A stretch of 64,000 bases of DNA from Macrococcoides bohemicum (GTDB taxonomy: Bacteria; Bacillota; Bacilli; Staphylococcales; Staphylococcaceae): NCBI RefSeq assembly GCF_042658685.1, contig NZ_JBHSQY010000012.1. One strand, written 5' to 3'. The position numbers and the translations under genes are program-made. Numbering within the stretch: position 1 is the stretch's first letter; each line of letters opens with the position of its first letter. The notes under the pieces are model-generated. The model made no database searches and was not told the origin of the DNA. It was given only the letters and a program-made list of their open reading frames with translations. Positions 34,698 through 43,038 of this stretch are shown here, one piece after another.

Positions 34698-35091
34698 TAT
34701 GCAGTATATCATTAAGTGTATAGCCATCCAGTACCGAAAGATAGGCGCCTAGCGCTTCACCGAGTACACCTTGCAGACCACATATCCCTGCAATCGGACA
34801 TGTGTTCGTCTCACGATCAAAACATTCGACTAAGTTGAAATGCTCCTCAGTCTTTCTGATTAAAGCACCGATATTAATCTCTTCTGGTGTCATCTTGATG
34901 CGAATTCCGCCGCCGCGTCCGCGCGTCGTTTCAATATAACCGAGCGTCGCGAGGTTATTTACTACCTTCGTCAGGTGATTCTTAGAAATCCCGTAAAACT
35001 TCGCAATTTCATCTATCTGAACCCGGTGCTCCTGACGTGCGATATACATCAGGACACGTAATGAGTAATCTGAGTAAAGTGTTAATTTCAT
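34675..35091 (-). CDS. nsrR: Rrf2-family nitric-oxide-sensing repressor NsrR
   Basis: 138 residues starting at the second ATG (35091), which is well spaced from AAGGAGAG; the first ATG (35097) is too close to it. The N-terminal winged helix is MKLTLYSDYSLRVLMYIA; the wing GYIETTRGRGGGIRI is typical of Rrf2 proteins. The iron-sulfur ligands are CFDRETNTCPIAGIC (Cys-x7-Cys-x5-Cys), the NsrR pattern. NO damages the cluster and releases DNA. It diverges from hmp, the usual NsrR target, and a matching box lies at the hmp promoter. IscR/CymR-type relatives have a different Cys arrangement. Confidence 0.88.
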   Translation of the reverse strand: MKLTLYSDYSLRVLMYIARQEHRVQIDEIAKFYGISKNHLTKVVNNLATLGYIETTRGRGGGIRIKMTPEEINIGALIRKTEEHFNLVECFDRETNTCPIAGICGLQGVLGEALGAYLSVLDGYTLNDILHNKRTQNV

Positions 35092-35163
35092 GGTCATCTC
35101 TCCTTATCATCCATATTATAGCATTAGACTGTGAATTTTTTGTTCATATATTATATAAATGAT

Positions 35164-35191
35164 TGTAATTTGTGTGGATGAAGTGTATATT
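35164..35191 (+). promoter_or_regulatory. hmp promoter
   Basis: -35 TTGTAA at 35164-35169 and -10 TATATT at 35186-35191 with a 16-base spacer. Transcription would begin near 35198, inside the NsrR box. Confidence 0.6.
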
Positions 35192-35192
35192 A

Positions 35193-35215
35193 AAGATGTA
35201 TTTATAATGTATCTT
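35193..35215. promoter_or_regulatory. Candidate NsrR operator at the hmp promoter
   Basis: A 23-base imperfect palindrome with left half AAGATGTAT and right half ATGTATCTT around TTATA. This is close to the NsrR site pattern known in Bacillus and enterobacteria (AAGATG-type half-sites). It overlaps the predicted hmp start site, so bound NsrR would block transcription. Confidence 0.7.
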
Positions 35216-35233
35216 TAAATAGGGGGAGTTAAT

Positions 35234-36376
35234 GTGTTAACAGAAGAAACTAAGCATATCGTCAAAGCGACGATTCCGGTACTGGAGGAGCATGGTACGG
35301 AGATCACTTCAGCATTCTATCAGCATATGTTTGAAGCGCATCCTGAGTTACTCAATGTCTTCAATAAGACGAACCAGAAGTTAGGGCGTCAGCAGACGGC
35401 ATTAGCGCAGACGATTATCGCTGCGGCTAAGCATATTGATCATCTGGAGGCGATTGTTCCGAATGTCAACCAAATCGCACATAAACATAGAGCGTTAGAG
35501 ATTAAACCGGAACATTATCCGATTGTGGGTGAGAATTTAATCTGGGCGATTCAGCATGTATTAGGTGATGCGGCGACGCCTGAGATTGTGGAAGCCTGGA
35601 CAAAGACATATGGAGTGATTGCTAATGTATTTATTCAGATGGAGGCAGCACTGTATGATGAAGCGGACTGGCAAGGATTTGTACCGTTCAAGGTTGTAGC
35701 GGTTAAGGAGGAGTCTCCTGAAATTAAGTCATTCACGGTGCAGAGTGATGCGATTCAATTGAAACCTGTTAAATCGGGTCAGTATATCACAGTGAAGGTG
35801 CATCCTGAAGATGAAACAAATGATGCATTACGTCATTATTCAATCTGTTCTGTTGATACATCTCGTGGACTTAAGTTTGCGGTTAAGCGTGACGTTGCTG
35901 GTGAAGAGAGAGGGATGGTTTCTAACTATTTACATGATCATGTTCAAGCAGGAGATGAGCTTCTATTATCTGCACCGGCGGGCGAGTTCTTAGTTGAGAC
36001 TGATAATGAGGACCTCGTATTTATAAGTGGGGGCGTAGGTATGACGCCGCTCATGAGTATGTTAGAGGATGAGGTGGATAAACGCAGTATTAAATTTATC
36101 CATTCAGCATATAACCGTGATGCTGTTCCATTTAAAGATGAGATTACGAAGTTCCATAATAATCGTAACGTAGCGTTCTTCTTTAACTATTCGGAAAGTG
36201 AAGGTCGCTTAACGAAAGAGAAGTTATCTAAAATTATGAACGGTAACGAAGAAATCTATATGTGTGGTTCTGTAGGATTTATGGAAGGCATGCTTGAGAT
36301 CTTCAGTGATATGGGCATTGATCGAAGCCGCGTCCACTTCGAGCCGTTTGGTCCGAAGATGAGTATTACAGTATAA
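35234..36376 (+). CDS. hmp: Flavohaemoprotein Hmp (nitric oxide dioxygenase)
   Basis: 380 residues, GTG start after AGGGGGAG (an ATG two bases earlier is out of frame and stops at once). A globin domain (1-140) holds the proximal haem His in IAHKHRALEI; the FAD domain follows with LRHYSICSV, and the NAD(P)H domain has FISGGVGMTPLMSML and MCGSVGFMEGML. It converts NO plus O2 to nitrate. Regulation by the divergent nsrR gene is supported by the operator at 35193-35215. Confidence 0.93.
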   Translation: MLTEETKHIVKATIPVLEEHGTEITSAFYQHMFEAHPELLNVFNKTNQKLGRQQTALAQTIIAAAKHIDHLEAIVPNVNQIAHKHRALEIKPEHYPIVGENLIWAIQHVLGDAATPEIVEAWTKTYGVIANVFIQMEAALYDEADWQGFVPFKVVAVKEESPEIKSFTVQSDAIQLKPVKSGQYITVKVHPEDETNDALRHYSICSVDTSRGLKFAVKRDVAGEERGMVSNYLHDHVQAGDELLLSAPAGEFLVETDNEDLVFISGGVGMTPLMSMLEDEVDKRSIKFIHSAYNRDAVPFKDEITKFHNNRNVAFFFNYSESEGRLTKEKLSKIMNGNEEIYMCGSVGFMEGMLEIFSDMGIDRSRVHFEPFGPKMSITV

Positions 36377-36397
36377 TAGGTATGGTAAGAATAATTG

Positions 36398-36429
36398 AAG
36401 CACAGCGCTAACTGTGCTTTATTTTTTTA
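36398..36429 (+). terminator. hmp terminator
   Basis: AAGCACAG pairs with CTGTGCTT around CGCTAA, followed by a T-rich tail. Confidence 0.85.
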
Positions 36430-36552
36430 TGTATTTTGTGTTGGATTGTTACTATCATTGCTACCCCCATTGATGAGACGCGTATAAAAATGTACCAAAA
36501 TAATAGCATCCTGAATATTGGCCGGATAAAGTTCAATAAAGTCGGGATTTTA

Positions 36553-36584
36553 CAAAAAAGACACCCAACTGCAGTTGAGTGTCT
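36553..36584 (-). terminator. folD terminator
   Basis: On the minus strand, the GACACTCAACT/AGTTGGGTGTC hairpin (36560-36583) is followed by six T (36554-36559), starting eight bases after the folD stop. Confidence 0.85.
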
Positions 36585-36591
36585 CATCTAT

Positions 36592-37440
36592 TTACTTCTC
36601 AGCACGTTTCGCTGCGAGTAATGTATTATTTAATACCATTGTAATTGTCAGTGGTCCAACGCCACCTGGCACCGGTGTAATTGCGCCTGCGACTTCAGCA
36701 ACTTCATCATATACAACGTCTCCTGTTAACTTTCCGTCAACGACTGTGTTTCCTACGTCTACGATCACTGCACCTTGTTTCACGACATCCTTCGTCACTA
36801 ATCCTGGTTTACCGACAGCAGATACGATAACATCAGAGCGTTTTAATACTGCGTCCATGTCTTTACTGCGAGAGTGTAGTAATGTTACTGTTGCATTCGC
36901 ATCTGTTAATAGTTTTGCGACGGGTTGTCCTACGATATGACTTCTTCCGATGACTGCGACATCTTTTCCTTCTAAATCGATATCTGCATGCTTTAAGATT
37001 TCCATGATGCCCAGTGGCGTACATGGGATATATGTTTCAACACCTGCATAGAGTCGGCCGATGTTGATTGGATTGAATCCATCAACGTCTTTTTCCGGTG
37101 CAATCTTCTCTAGCACTTTCGTTTCATCGATTTGTTTCGGTAGTGGGACTTGAACAAGGATGCCATGTACATTGTCATCGTTGTTCAACTTGTCGATTTC
37201 TTCTAATAATGCCGCTTCAGTCGTACTTTCATCAAGATGGATGATACTTGAGCTCATACCGATCTTCTCAGCAGATTTCTTCTTATTGTTCACATAGCTC
37301 TGGCTTGCACCGTCATTTCCTACAAGAATAACCGTTAAATTTGGCGTAACCCCTTGTGCCTTTAACTGTTCGACTTCCTGTGCAAGTTTCGCACGATAAT
37401 CCGCTGCAATTTTCTTTCCGTCTAATACTTTTGCTGACAT
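36592..37440 (-). CDS. folD: Methylenetetrahydrofolate dehydrogenase/cyclohydrolase FolD
   Basis: 282 residues, MSAKVLDGKKIAADYRAKL. The start at 37440 is chosen because GGAGGG lies at the right distance; the upstream in-frame ATG (37455) overlaps that box. Family signatures are VGNDGASQSYVNNKKKSAEKIG (catalytic Lys) and PVPGGVGPLTITMVLNNT; the cofactor loop is VIGRSHIVGQP. It makes 10-formyl-THF, which PurN and PurH consume, so sharing the PurR-type intergenic region with the purine operon makes sense. Composition is GC-richer than the genes beyond 38.2 kb. Confidence 0.93.
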   Translation of the reverse strand: MSAKVLDGKKIAADYRAKLAQEVEQLKAQGVTPNLTVILVGNDGASQSYVNNKKKSAEKIGMSSSIIHLDESTTEAALLEEIDKLNNDDNVHGILVQVPLPKQIDETKVLEKIAPEKDVDGFNPINIGRLYAGVETYIPCTPLGIMEILKHADIDLEGKDVAVIGRSHIVGQPVAKLLTDANATVTLLHSRSKDMDAVLKRSDVIVSAVGKPGLVTKDVVKQGAVIVDVGNTVVDGKLTGDVVYDEVAEVAGAITPVPGGVGPLTITMVLNNTLLAAKRAEK

Positions 37441-37457
37441 TCCAGTTCCCTCCATTT

Positions 37458-37552
37458 ATTCGAACGTTTAATATTATTATAGCAATAAACAACCAGAAAA
37501 TACGAACGAAAAAATAATTTTAAAGAAAAAAATACATAATCGTTCGTTTTTT
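37458..37552. promoter_or_regulatory. PurR-box-like CGAACG motifs between folD and purE
   Basis: Three CGAACG cores in an AT-rich context: direct at 37461-37466 and 37503-37508 (ATACGAACGAAA) and inverted at 37541-37546 (AATCGTTCGTTTTTT). This resembles the Bacillus PurBox (AWWWCCGAACWWT), with CGAAC conserved. Location between two divergent purine-linked units supports PurR control of both. No purine riboswitch is visible in the leader. Confidence 0.65.
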
Positions 37553-37644
37553 GCATTGAAAAATGTATGTGTCATTGTTATGCTATATATGTAATATACA
37601 CATAAATGAAGTCGATTTTCAAATAATTATAAAGGGTGATAGTT

Positions 37645-38127
37645 GTGACAGTAGCAGTAATAATGGGTTCTTCTTCTGACTGGGAGACGATGAAAGAAGC
37701 GGTGACAATGCTTGAAGCTTTCGGCATCGACTATGAGGCAAGTGTTGTATCTGCGCATCGTACACCGCTCGCGATGGTTGATTTTGCGAAGTCTGCACGC
37801 AGTAAAGGTATTGAGATTATTATCGCGGGTGCTGGTGGTGCGGCGCATTTGCCGGGAATGGTCGCTTCGATGACGACGCTTCCGGTGATCGGTGTGCCGA
37901 TTGAATCGAAGGCTTTGAAGGGAATGGATTCCTTATTATCAATTGTACAGATGCCTGGTGGGATTCCGGTAGCTACGACTGCTATCGGTAAAGCTGGTGC
38001 GAAGAACGCCGGTATTCTTGCAGCACGAATGCTCAGTTTGAAGGATGCTGCTTTAGAAGCGCAGCTGGATGATTACGAAGCATCTTTAGTCAAGAAAGTG
38101 GAGGGGATGCAGCATGACCTTAAATAA
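37645..38127 (+). CDS. purE: N5-carboxyaminoimidazole ribonucleotide mutase PurE
   Basis: 160 residues from GTG 37645 after AAAGGGTGA; an in-frame GTG at 37636 overlaps that ribosome binding site. VAVIMGSSSDWETM, SAHRTPL and IIIAGAGGAAHLPGMVAS are the class I PurE signatures. It converts N5-CAIR to CAIR together with PurK. First gene of the purine operon; it overlaps purK by 14 bases. Local GC is about 50% by hand count, well above purK. Confidence 0.93.
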   Translation: MTVAVIMGSSSDWETMKEAVTMLEAFGIDYEASVVSAHRTPLAMVDFAKSARSKGIEIIIAGAGGAAHLPGMVASMTTLPVIGVPIESKALKGMDSLLSIVQMPGGIPVATTAIGKAGAKNAGILAARMLSLKDAALEAQLDDYEASLVKKVEGMQHDLK

Positions 38128-39232
38128 ATTTAAAATTGGTCAATCGATTGGAATCATTGGTGGTGGACAGCTTGGAAAGATGATGGCACAGTCCGCTCAG
38201 AGAATGGGATTTAAAGTGAATATTTTAGATCCAGACCCAAAATGTCCAGCAAGATTTGTTGCACATAAATTTATTGAATCACCCTACAATGATTTAGAAG
38301 GTTTGAAAGCGTTAAGCAGCGTTAGTGATGTAATCACATATGAATTTGAAAATATCAATGCAGCAACATTAAAAGAAATATGCAGCGAAAACAATGTTCC
38401 CCAAGGATATGAAACTGTTGGTATTTTGCAAAATCGTCTTTCTGAAAAAGAAGCAATCGCATCAAGCGGTGCTAAAGTCGTACCATACTATAAAGTGGAT
38501 TCTAAAGCTTCTCTTGATAATGCGATAGCAGATCTTGACTATCCGATTGTATTAAAAACAATTTTTGGTGGATATGATGGTAAAGGTCAGCTTGTATTGA
38601 AAAGTGATGCTGAGCTGGATGAAGCATATAAAATGGTAGAAGATGCAGTACTTGTTGCTGAAAAAATGATCGAACTTGATAGAGAGATTTCTATCACTGC
38701 ATCGCGTAACATACAAGGAGAAATTGTTTATTTCCCTTTACAGGAAAATATTCATCGTAACCAAATTCTTTTTAAGACAACGGTTGAAAAGGAACATGCT
38801 TATAAAGATGCAGCGGTTGCAGAAGTTGAAAAAATTATCTCTAAAATTCACTTTGTCGGTACGTTTACTGTTGAATTCTTTATTGATAAGACTGGTGAAT
38901 TATACGTTAACGAAATTGCGCCAAGACCTCATAATTCAGGTCATTATTCTATAGAAGCGTGTGATTATTCACAGTTTGATACACATATCTTATCAGTAAT
39001 TGGCTATGCATTACCTAAACAAATCAGACTACACGAAAAAGCTGTGATGTATAACTTATTAGGACAAGATTTAGATGCTATGGAGCTTTATTTCAATGAT
39101 CATCCGGAATGGCATGTTCATGTGTATGGCAAAGAAGTGAGAAAAGAAAATCGTAAAATGGGACATATTACCCTTTTGTTAGACGATAAAGAGGATACAT
39201 TTTATCCTATATATGAGGAGATGATGTCATGA
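38114..39232 (+). CDS. purK: N5-carboxyaminoimidazole ribonucleotide synthase PurK
   Basis: 372 residues, ATP-grasp family: IGIIGGGQLGKMMAQSA at the N-terminus, VLKTIFGGYDGKGQ in the ATP lid and VNEIAPRPHNSGHYSIEAC near the C-terminus. It carboxylates AIR with ATP and bicarbonate. The ribosome binding site GGAGGGG lies inside purE. The first about 35 codons are GC-rich like purE, then composition falls abruptly. It overlaps purC by four bases (ATGA). Confidence 0.93.
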   Translation: MTLNKFKIGQSIGIIGGGQLGKMMAQSAQRMGFKVNILDPDPKCPARFVAHKFIESPYNDLEGLKALSSVSDVITYEFENINAATLKEICSENNVPQGYETVGILQNRLSEKEAIASSGAKVVPYYKVDSKASLDNAIADLDYPIVLKTIFGGYDGKGQLVLKSDAELDEAYKMVEDAVLVAEKMIELDREISITASRNIQGEIVYFPLQENIHRNQILFKTTVEKEHAYKDAAVAEVEKIISKIHFVGTFTVEFFIDKTGELYVNEIAPRPHNSGHYSIEACDYSQFDTHILSVIGYALPKQIRLHEKAVMYNLLGQDLDAMELYFNDHPEWHVHVYGKEVRKENRKMGHITLLLDDKEDTFYPIYEEMMS

Positions 39233-39930
39233 CATTAGTTTATGAAGGTAAAGCGAAGCGTGTATTCAATACTGATGATAATAATATTTATCGTATTGAA
39301 TATAAAGATGAGGTAACAGCTGGTAATGGTGCAAAGAAAGATAAGATGGAAGGAAAAGGACGTTTAAATAATTTAATTACGAGTTATTTCTTTGAAAGAT
39401 TAGCACAAGATGGCGTTGACAGTCATTTTATTGAACGTACTAGTGACACTGAGCAACGCGTGAAGAAAGTAACGATTATTCCATTAGAAGTTGTTGTAAG
39501 AAATTTTGCTGCAGGATCAATTGTAAAAAGACTAGGCTTTGAAAATGGACAGGCATTTAAAAAACCACTTGTTGAATTCTATTACAAAGAAGATGCACTG
39601 AATGATCCATTTATCTCAGATGACCATGTTAAGTTATTAGGTCTTGCAAATGACGAAGATATCGCTGAATTAAAACGTCAGGCATTAATCGTAAATGAAA
39701 CATTAATTAAGATAATGGATGAAATGAATTTAAAACTTATTGATTTTAAAATTGAATTTGGTAAGGACAGCGAAGGGAAAATTCTTTTAGCTGATGAAAT
39801 TTCACCGGATACTTGTCGTATTTGGGATAAAGAAACAAATGAGAACTTCGATAAAGATGTTTACCGCAATGATACAGGCTCACTAATTGAAACATATACT
39901 AAATTTTATAATAAACTGGAGGCATTATAA
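39229..39930 (+). CDS. purC: SAICAR synthetase PurC
   Basis: 233 residues. VYEGKAKRVF at the N-terminus, RIEYKDEVTAGNGAKKDKM, PLEVVVRNFAAGS and LADEISPDTCRIWD are the PurC signatures. It condenses CAIR with aspartate using ATP. Coupled to purK by a four-base overlap; purS follows after two bases. Confidence 0.94.
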   Translation: MTLVYEGKAKRVFNTDDNNIYRIEYKDEVTAGNGAKKDKMEGKGRLNNLITSYFFERLAQDGVDSHFIERTSDTEQRVKKVTIIPLEVVVRNFAAGSIVKRLGFENGQAFKKPLVEFYYKEDALNDPFISDDHVKLLGLANDEDIAELKRQALIVNETLIKIMDEMNLKLIDFKIEFGKDSEGKILLADEISPDTCRIWDKETNENFDKDVYRNDTGSLIETYTKFYNKLEAL

Positions 39931-39932
39931 TC

Positions 39933-40193
39933 ATGACTAAAATTGAATTACATATCACTTTACAACCACAGGTATTAGATACGCAAGGACAAGCTTTAAC
40001 GCGCGCGGTACACGATTTAGGATATAAGCAAGTTGATGATATTCGCGTTGGAAAAGTATTATATATGACGGTTGACGAAGCAAGTGAGCAAGCAGTAGCG
40101 AATGTTGTAAATACATTAAGTGAAAAATTGTTTGCAAACACAGTTATCGAGGAGTACAGCTACAAAATTATTGAAGATGAGGAGACAAAATAA
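39933..40193 (+). CDS. purS: FGAM synthase subunit PurS
   Basis: 86 residues, the small PurS subunit that bridges PurL and PurQ: ELHITLQPQVLDTQGQAL, then LGYKQVDDIRVGKVL. Its stop overlaps the purQ start by one base. Confidence 0.92.
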   Translation: MTKIELHITLQPQVLDTQGQALTRAVHDLGYKQVDDIRVGKVLYMTVDEASEQAVANVVNTLSEKLFANTVIEEYSYKIIEDEETK

Positions 40194-40855
40194 TGAAATT
40201 TGCTGTTATTGAATTTCCTGGTTCTAACTGTGATAGAGATATGTTCAATGCAGCTCTTAACACAGGTTTTGAAGCGGAGTATGTAGATTATAGAAAAACT
40301 TCATTAGAAGGATTCGACGGTGTACTAATTCCTGGTGGATTTTCATTTGGAGATTATCTACGTTGTGGCGCGATGGCTCGCGTTGCACCAATCGTTCCTG
40401 AGGTTAAGCGTTTAGCTGAAGAAGGTCGTCCTGTATTAGGTGTTTGTAATGGATTTCAAATATTAACTGAAATTGGTTTATTACCTGGTGCATTAATGCA
40501 TAATACGAGTCATAAATTTATTTGTCAAAATGAACCATTGACAATTGTTAATAATGAGACGAAATTTACGCATCAATATGATAAAGACGAAACAGTCATC
40601 TATCCTATCGCACACGGTGAAGGTAATTATTACTGCTCACCTGAAACATTAAAAGAATTACAAGATAACAATCAGATCATTTTAACTTATAAAAACAATC
40701 CAAATGGTTCAGTTGAAGATATTGCAGGCATCGTGAATAAAGAAGGTAACGTATGTGGTATGATGCCTCACCCGGAACGTGCAATGGAATCATTACTTGG
40801 TTCTGATGATGGTGTGAAGTTATTCCAATCAATTTTAGAAAGTTGGGGGAAATAA
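40193..40855 (+). CDS. purQ: FGAM synthase glutaminase subunit PurQ
   Basis: 220 residues, class I glutamine amidotransferase. IEFPGSNCDRDM, IPGGFSFGDYLRCGAMA, the catalytic Cys in VLGVCNGFQIL and the His/Glu pair in MMPHPERAME. It supplies ammonia to PurL through PurS. Translationally coupled to purS. Confidence 0.94.
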   Translation: MKFAVIEFPGSNCDRDMFNAALNTGFEAEYVDYRKTSLEGFDGVLIPGGFSFGDYLRCGAMARVAPIVPEVKRLAEEGRPVLGVCNGFQILTEIGLLPGALMHNTSHKFICQNEPLTIVNNETKFTHQYDKDETVIYPIAHGEGNYYCSPETLKELQDNNQIILTYKNNPNGSVEDIAGIVNKEGNVCGMMPHPERAMESLLGSDDGVKLFQSILESWGK

Positions 40856-40857
40856 GG

Positions 40858-43038
40858 ATGGTTAAATTTTTAGAGCCAAATGAAAACGAGATTAAAGAGC
40901 ATAAGTTATATGCAGAAATGGGTCTAACTGATACAGAATACGATAAAGTAGTAGAAATATTAGGGCGTAAGCCAAACTACACTGAAATCGGAATTTTCTC
41001 TGTAATGTGGAGTGAACACTGTTCATATAAACATTCTAAACCTTTCTTAAAGCAATTTCCTGTAACCGGAGAACGTGTGTTAATGGGTCCTGGAGAAGGT
41101 GCGGGTGTTGTTGATATCGGTGACAACCAGGCAGTTGTATTTAAAGTTGAATCTCATAACCATCCATCTGCAATAGAACCTTATCAAGGTGCTGCAACAG
41201 GTGTTGGAGGTATTGTACGTGATATCGTATCAATTGGCGCACGTCCAATTCAATTATTAAATGCATTACGTTTTGGTGAATTAACTGAAAAACAAAATAA
41301 ACGCTTATTCTCTGGCGTTGTTGCAGGTATCGGTGGATACGGTAATTGTATCGGTATTCCAACGGTAGCTGGTGAAATTGAATTTGATTCAAGATATGAT
41401 GGAAATCCACTTGTTAACGCAATGTGCGTAGGTATTATTGACCACGATAAAATTCAGAAAGGGACAGCTAAAGGTACTGGCAACCCTGTAATTTATGTTG
41501 GTTTAAAAACAGGTCGTGACGGTATTCACGGCGCGACATTCGCTTCTGAAGAGTTAAGTGAAGAAAGTGAAGCGAAACGTCCATCCGTACAAATTGGTGA
41601 CCCGTTTGTAGGTAAAAAGTTAATGGAAGCAACACTTGAAGCGATTACTTATCCAGAATTAGTTGGTATCCAGGATATGGGTGCTGCTGGTCTTACTTCT
41701 TCAAGTTCAGAAATGGCTGCGAAAGGTGAGTCCGGTATTCACTTACATTTAGAGAAGGTACCAACGCGTGAAGCGGGCATCTCTCCATATGAAATGATGT
41801 TATCTGAAACGCAGGAACGTATGTTACTAGTTGTTGAAAAAGGCACTGAACAAAAATTCTTGAAATTATTTGAACACCACGAATTAGATGCAGCAGTAAT
41901 CGGAGAAGTAACAGACACAGATCGCTTCGTTTTAACATATGAAGGAGAAGTCTTTGCTGACATTCCTGTTCAACCGTTAAGCGATGAAGCACCTGTTTAC
42001 GTATTAGAAGGTAAAGCAGCTGAATTTGCGGATGTTGATCATAACTATGACAACATTGATGCAAAAGACGTTTTTACGCGCCTTTTAAATCATCCAACAA
42101 TTGCATCTAAAACATGGGCATATTCACAGTATGATCAACAAGTTGGTGCAAATACGATTATTAAACCAGGTTTATCAGCTGGTGTGACGCGTGTGGAAGG
42201 CACAAAAAAAGCAATTGCTTCAACAATTGACGGTGAAGCACGATATGTCTTTAATAATCCATATGAAGGTGGAAAAATGGTAGTAGCGGAAAGCTACCGT
42301 AACTTAATTGCAGTTGGTAGTTTACCACTTGCGATGACAGATTGCTTAAACTATGGTAATCCAGAAAAGCCTGAAATTTATCAGCAATTAGCTGATTCTA
42401 CTAAAGGTATGGCCGAAGCATGTGCTGCACTTAATACGCCAGTAGTATCAGGTAACGTATCTTTATATAATGAAACAAAAGGTGATGCGATCTTCCCGAC
42501 ACCAGTTGTAGGTATGGTTGGATTAATTGAAGATGTTAATTATTTAAATGATTTCAAACCACAAGCAGGTGAGAGAATTTACTTAGTTGGAGATATTAAA
42601 CCAGATTTCGGTGGATCACAGATTGAAAAATTATTATTCAATGAAGTATCTCACGTAACGTCAAATATTAATTTGACAGAAGAAGTAGAACGTGGAGAAA
42701 CTATTCGTAAAGCGATTACTGAAGGTAAATTATCACACGTACAAGCAGTAGGTAAAGGTGGATTAGCGATTAAATTAGCGCAAATCACTGCTTATTTTAA
42801 TACAGGAATTGATGCTCAAGTGGATGCATCAAACGCAGCAGTATTTGCAGAAACACAAGGCAATTATATTTTAATCGCAAAAGAAGGTTTTGTTCCTGAG
42901 AATGCGGTTGAAATTGGAACATTTGGTGGAGATACATTTACATTAAAAACAAGCCAAGGCGAAATTACTGAAAGTGTTGAAACAATCAGTCAGTCTTGGA
43001 AAGGGGCAATCGAAACATGTATGACATCAGAGGCCTAA
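40858..43038 (+). CDS. purL: FGAM synthase large subunit PurL (small-type)
   Basis: 726 residues from ATG 40858, two bases after the purQ stop; an upstream in-frame start at 40843 lies inside purQ and is rejected. VMWSEHCSYKHSK, VVFKVESHNHPSAIEPYQGAATGVGGIVRD, IQDMGAAGLTSSSSEMA and the PurM-like C-terminal half (VVSGNVSLYNET) identify the small PurL that needs PurS and PurQ. Its last 22 bases overlap purF. Confidence 0.94.
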   Translation: MVKFLEPNENEIKEHKLYAEMGLTDTEYDKVVEILGRKPNYTEIGIFSVMWSEHCSYKHSKPFLKQFPVTGERVLMGPGEGAGVVDIGDNQAVVFKVESHNHPSAIEPYQGAATGVGGIVRDIVSIGARPIQLLNALRFGELTEKQNKRLFSGVVAGIGGYGNCIGIPTVAGEIEFDSRYDGNPLVNAMCVGIIDHDKIQKGTAKGTGNPVIYVGLKTGRDGIHGATFASEELSEESEAKRPSVQIGDPFVGKKLMEATLEAITYPELVGIQDMGAAGLTSSSSEMAAKGESGIHLHLEKVPTREAGISPYEMMLSETQERMLLVVEKGTEQKFLKLFEHHELDAAVIGEVTDTDRFVLTYEGEVFADIPVQPLSDEAPVYVLEGKAAEFADVDHNYDNIDAKDVFTRLLNHPTIASKTWAYSQYDQQVGANTIIKPGLSAGVTRVEGTKKAIASTIDGEARYVFNNPYEGGKMVVAESYRNLIAVGSLPLAMTDCLNYGNPEKPEIYQQLADSTKGMAEACAALNTPVVSGNVSLYNETKGDAIFPTPVVGMVGLIEDVNYLNDFKPQAGERIYLVGDIKPDFGGSQIEKLLFNEVSHVTSNINLTEEVERGETIRKAITEGKLSHVQAVGKGGLAIKLAQITAYFNTGIDAQVDASNAAVFAETQGNYILIAKEGFVPENAVEIGTFGGDTFTLKTSQGEITESVETISQSWKGAIETCMTSEA

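Noticed and set aside
36436..36621. 61-residue frame between hmp and folD
   Set aside because: No ribosome binding site, runs through the folD terminator and into folD antisense; no protein-like features.
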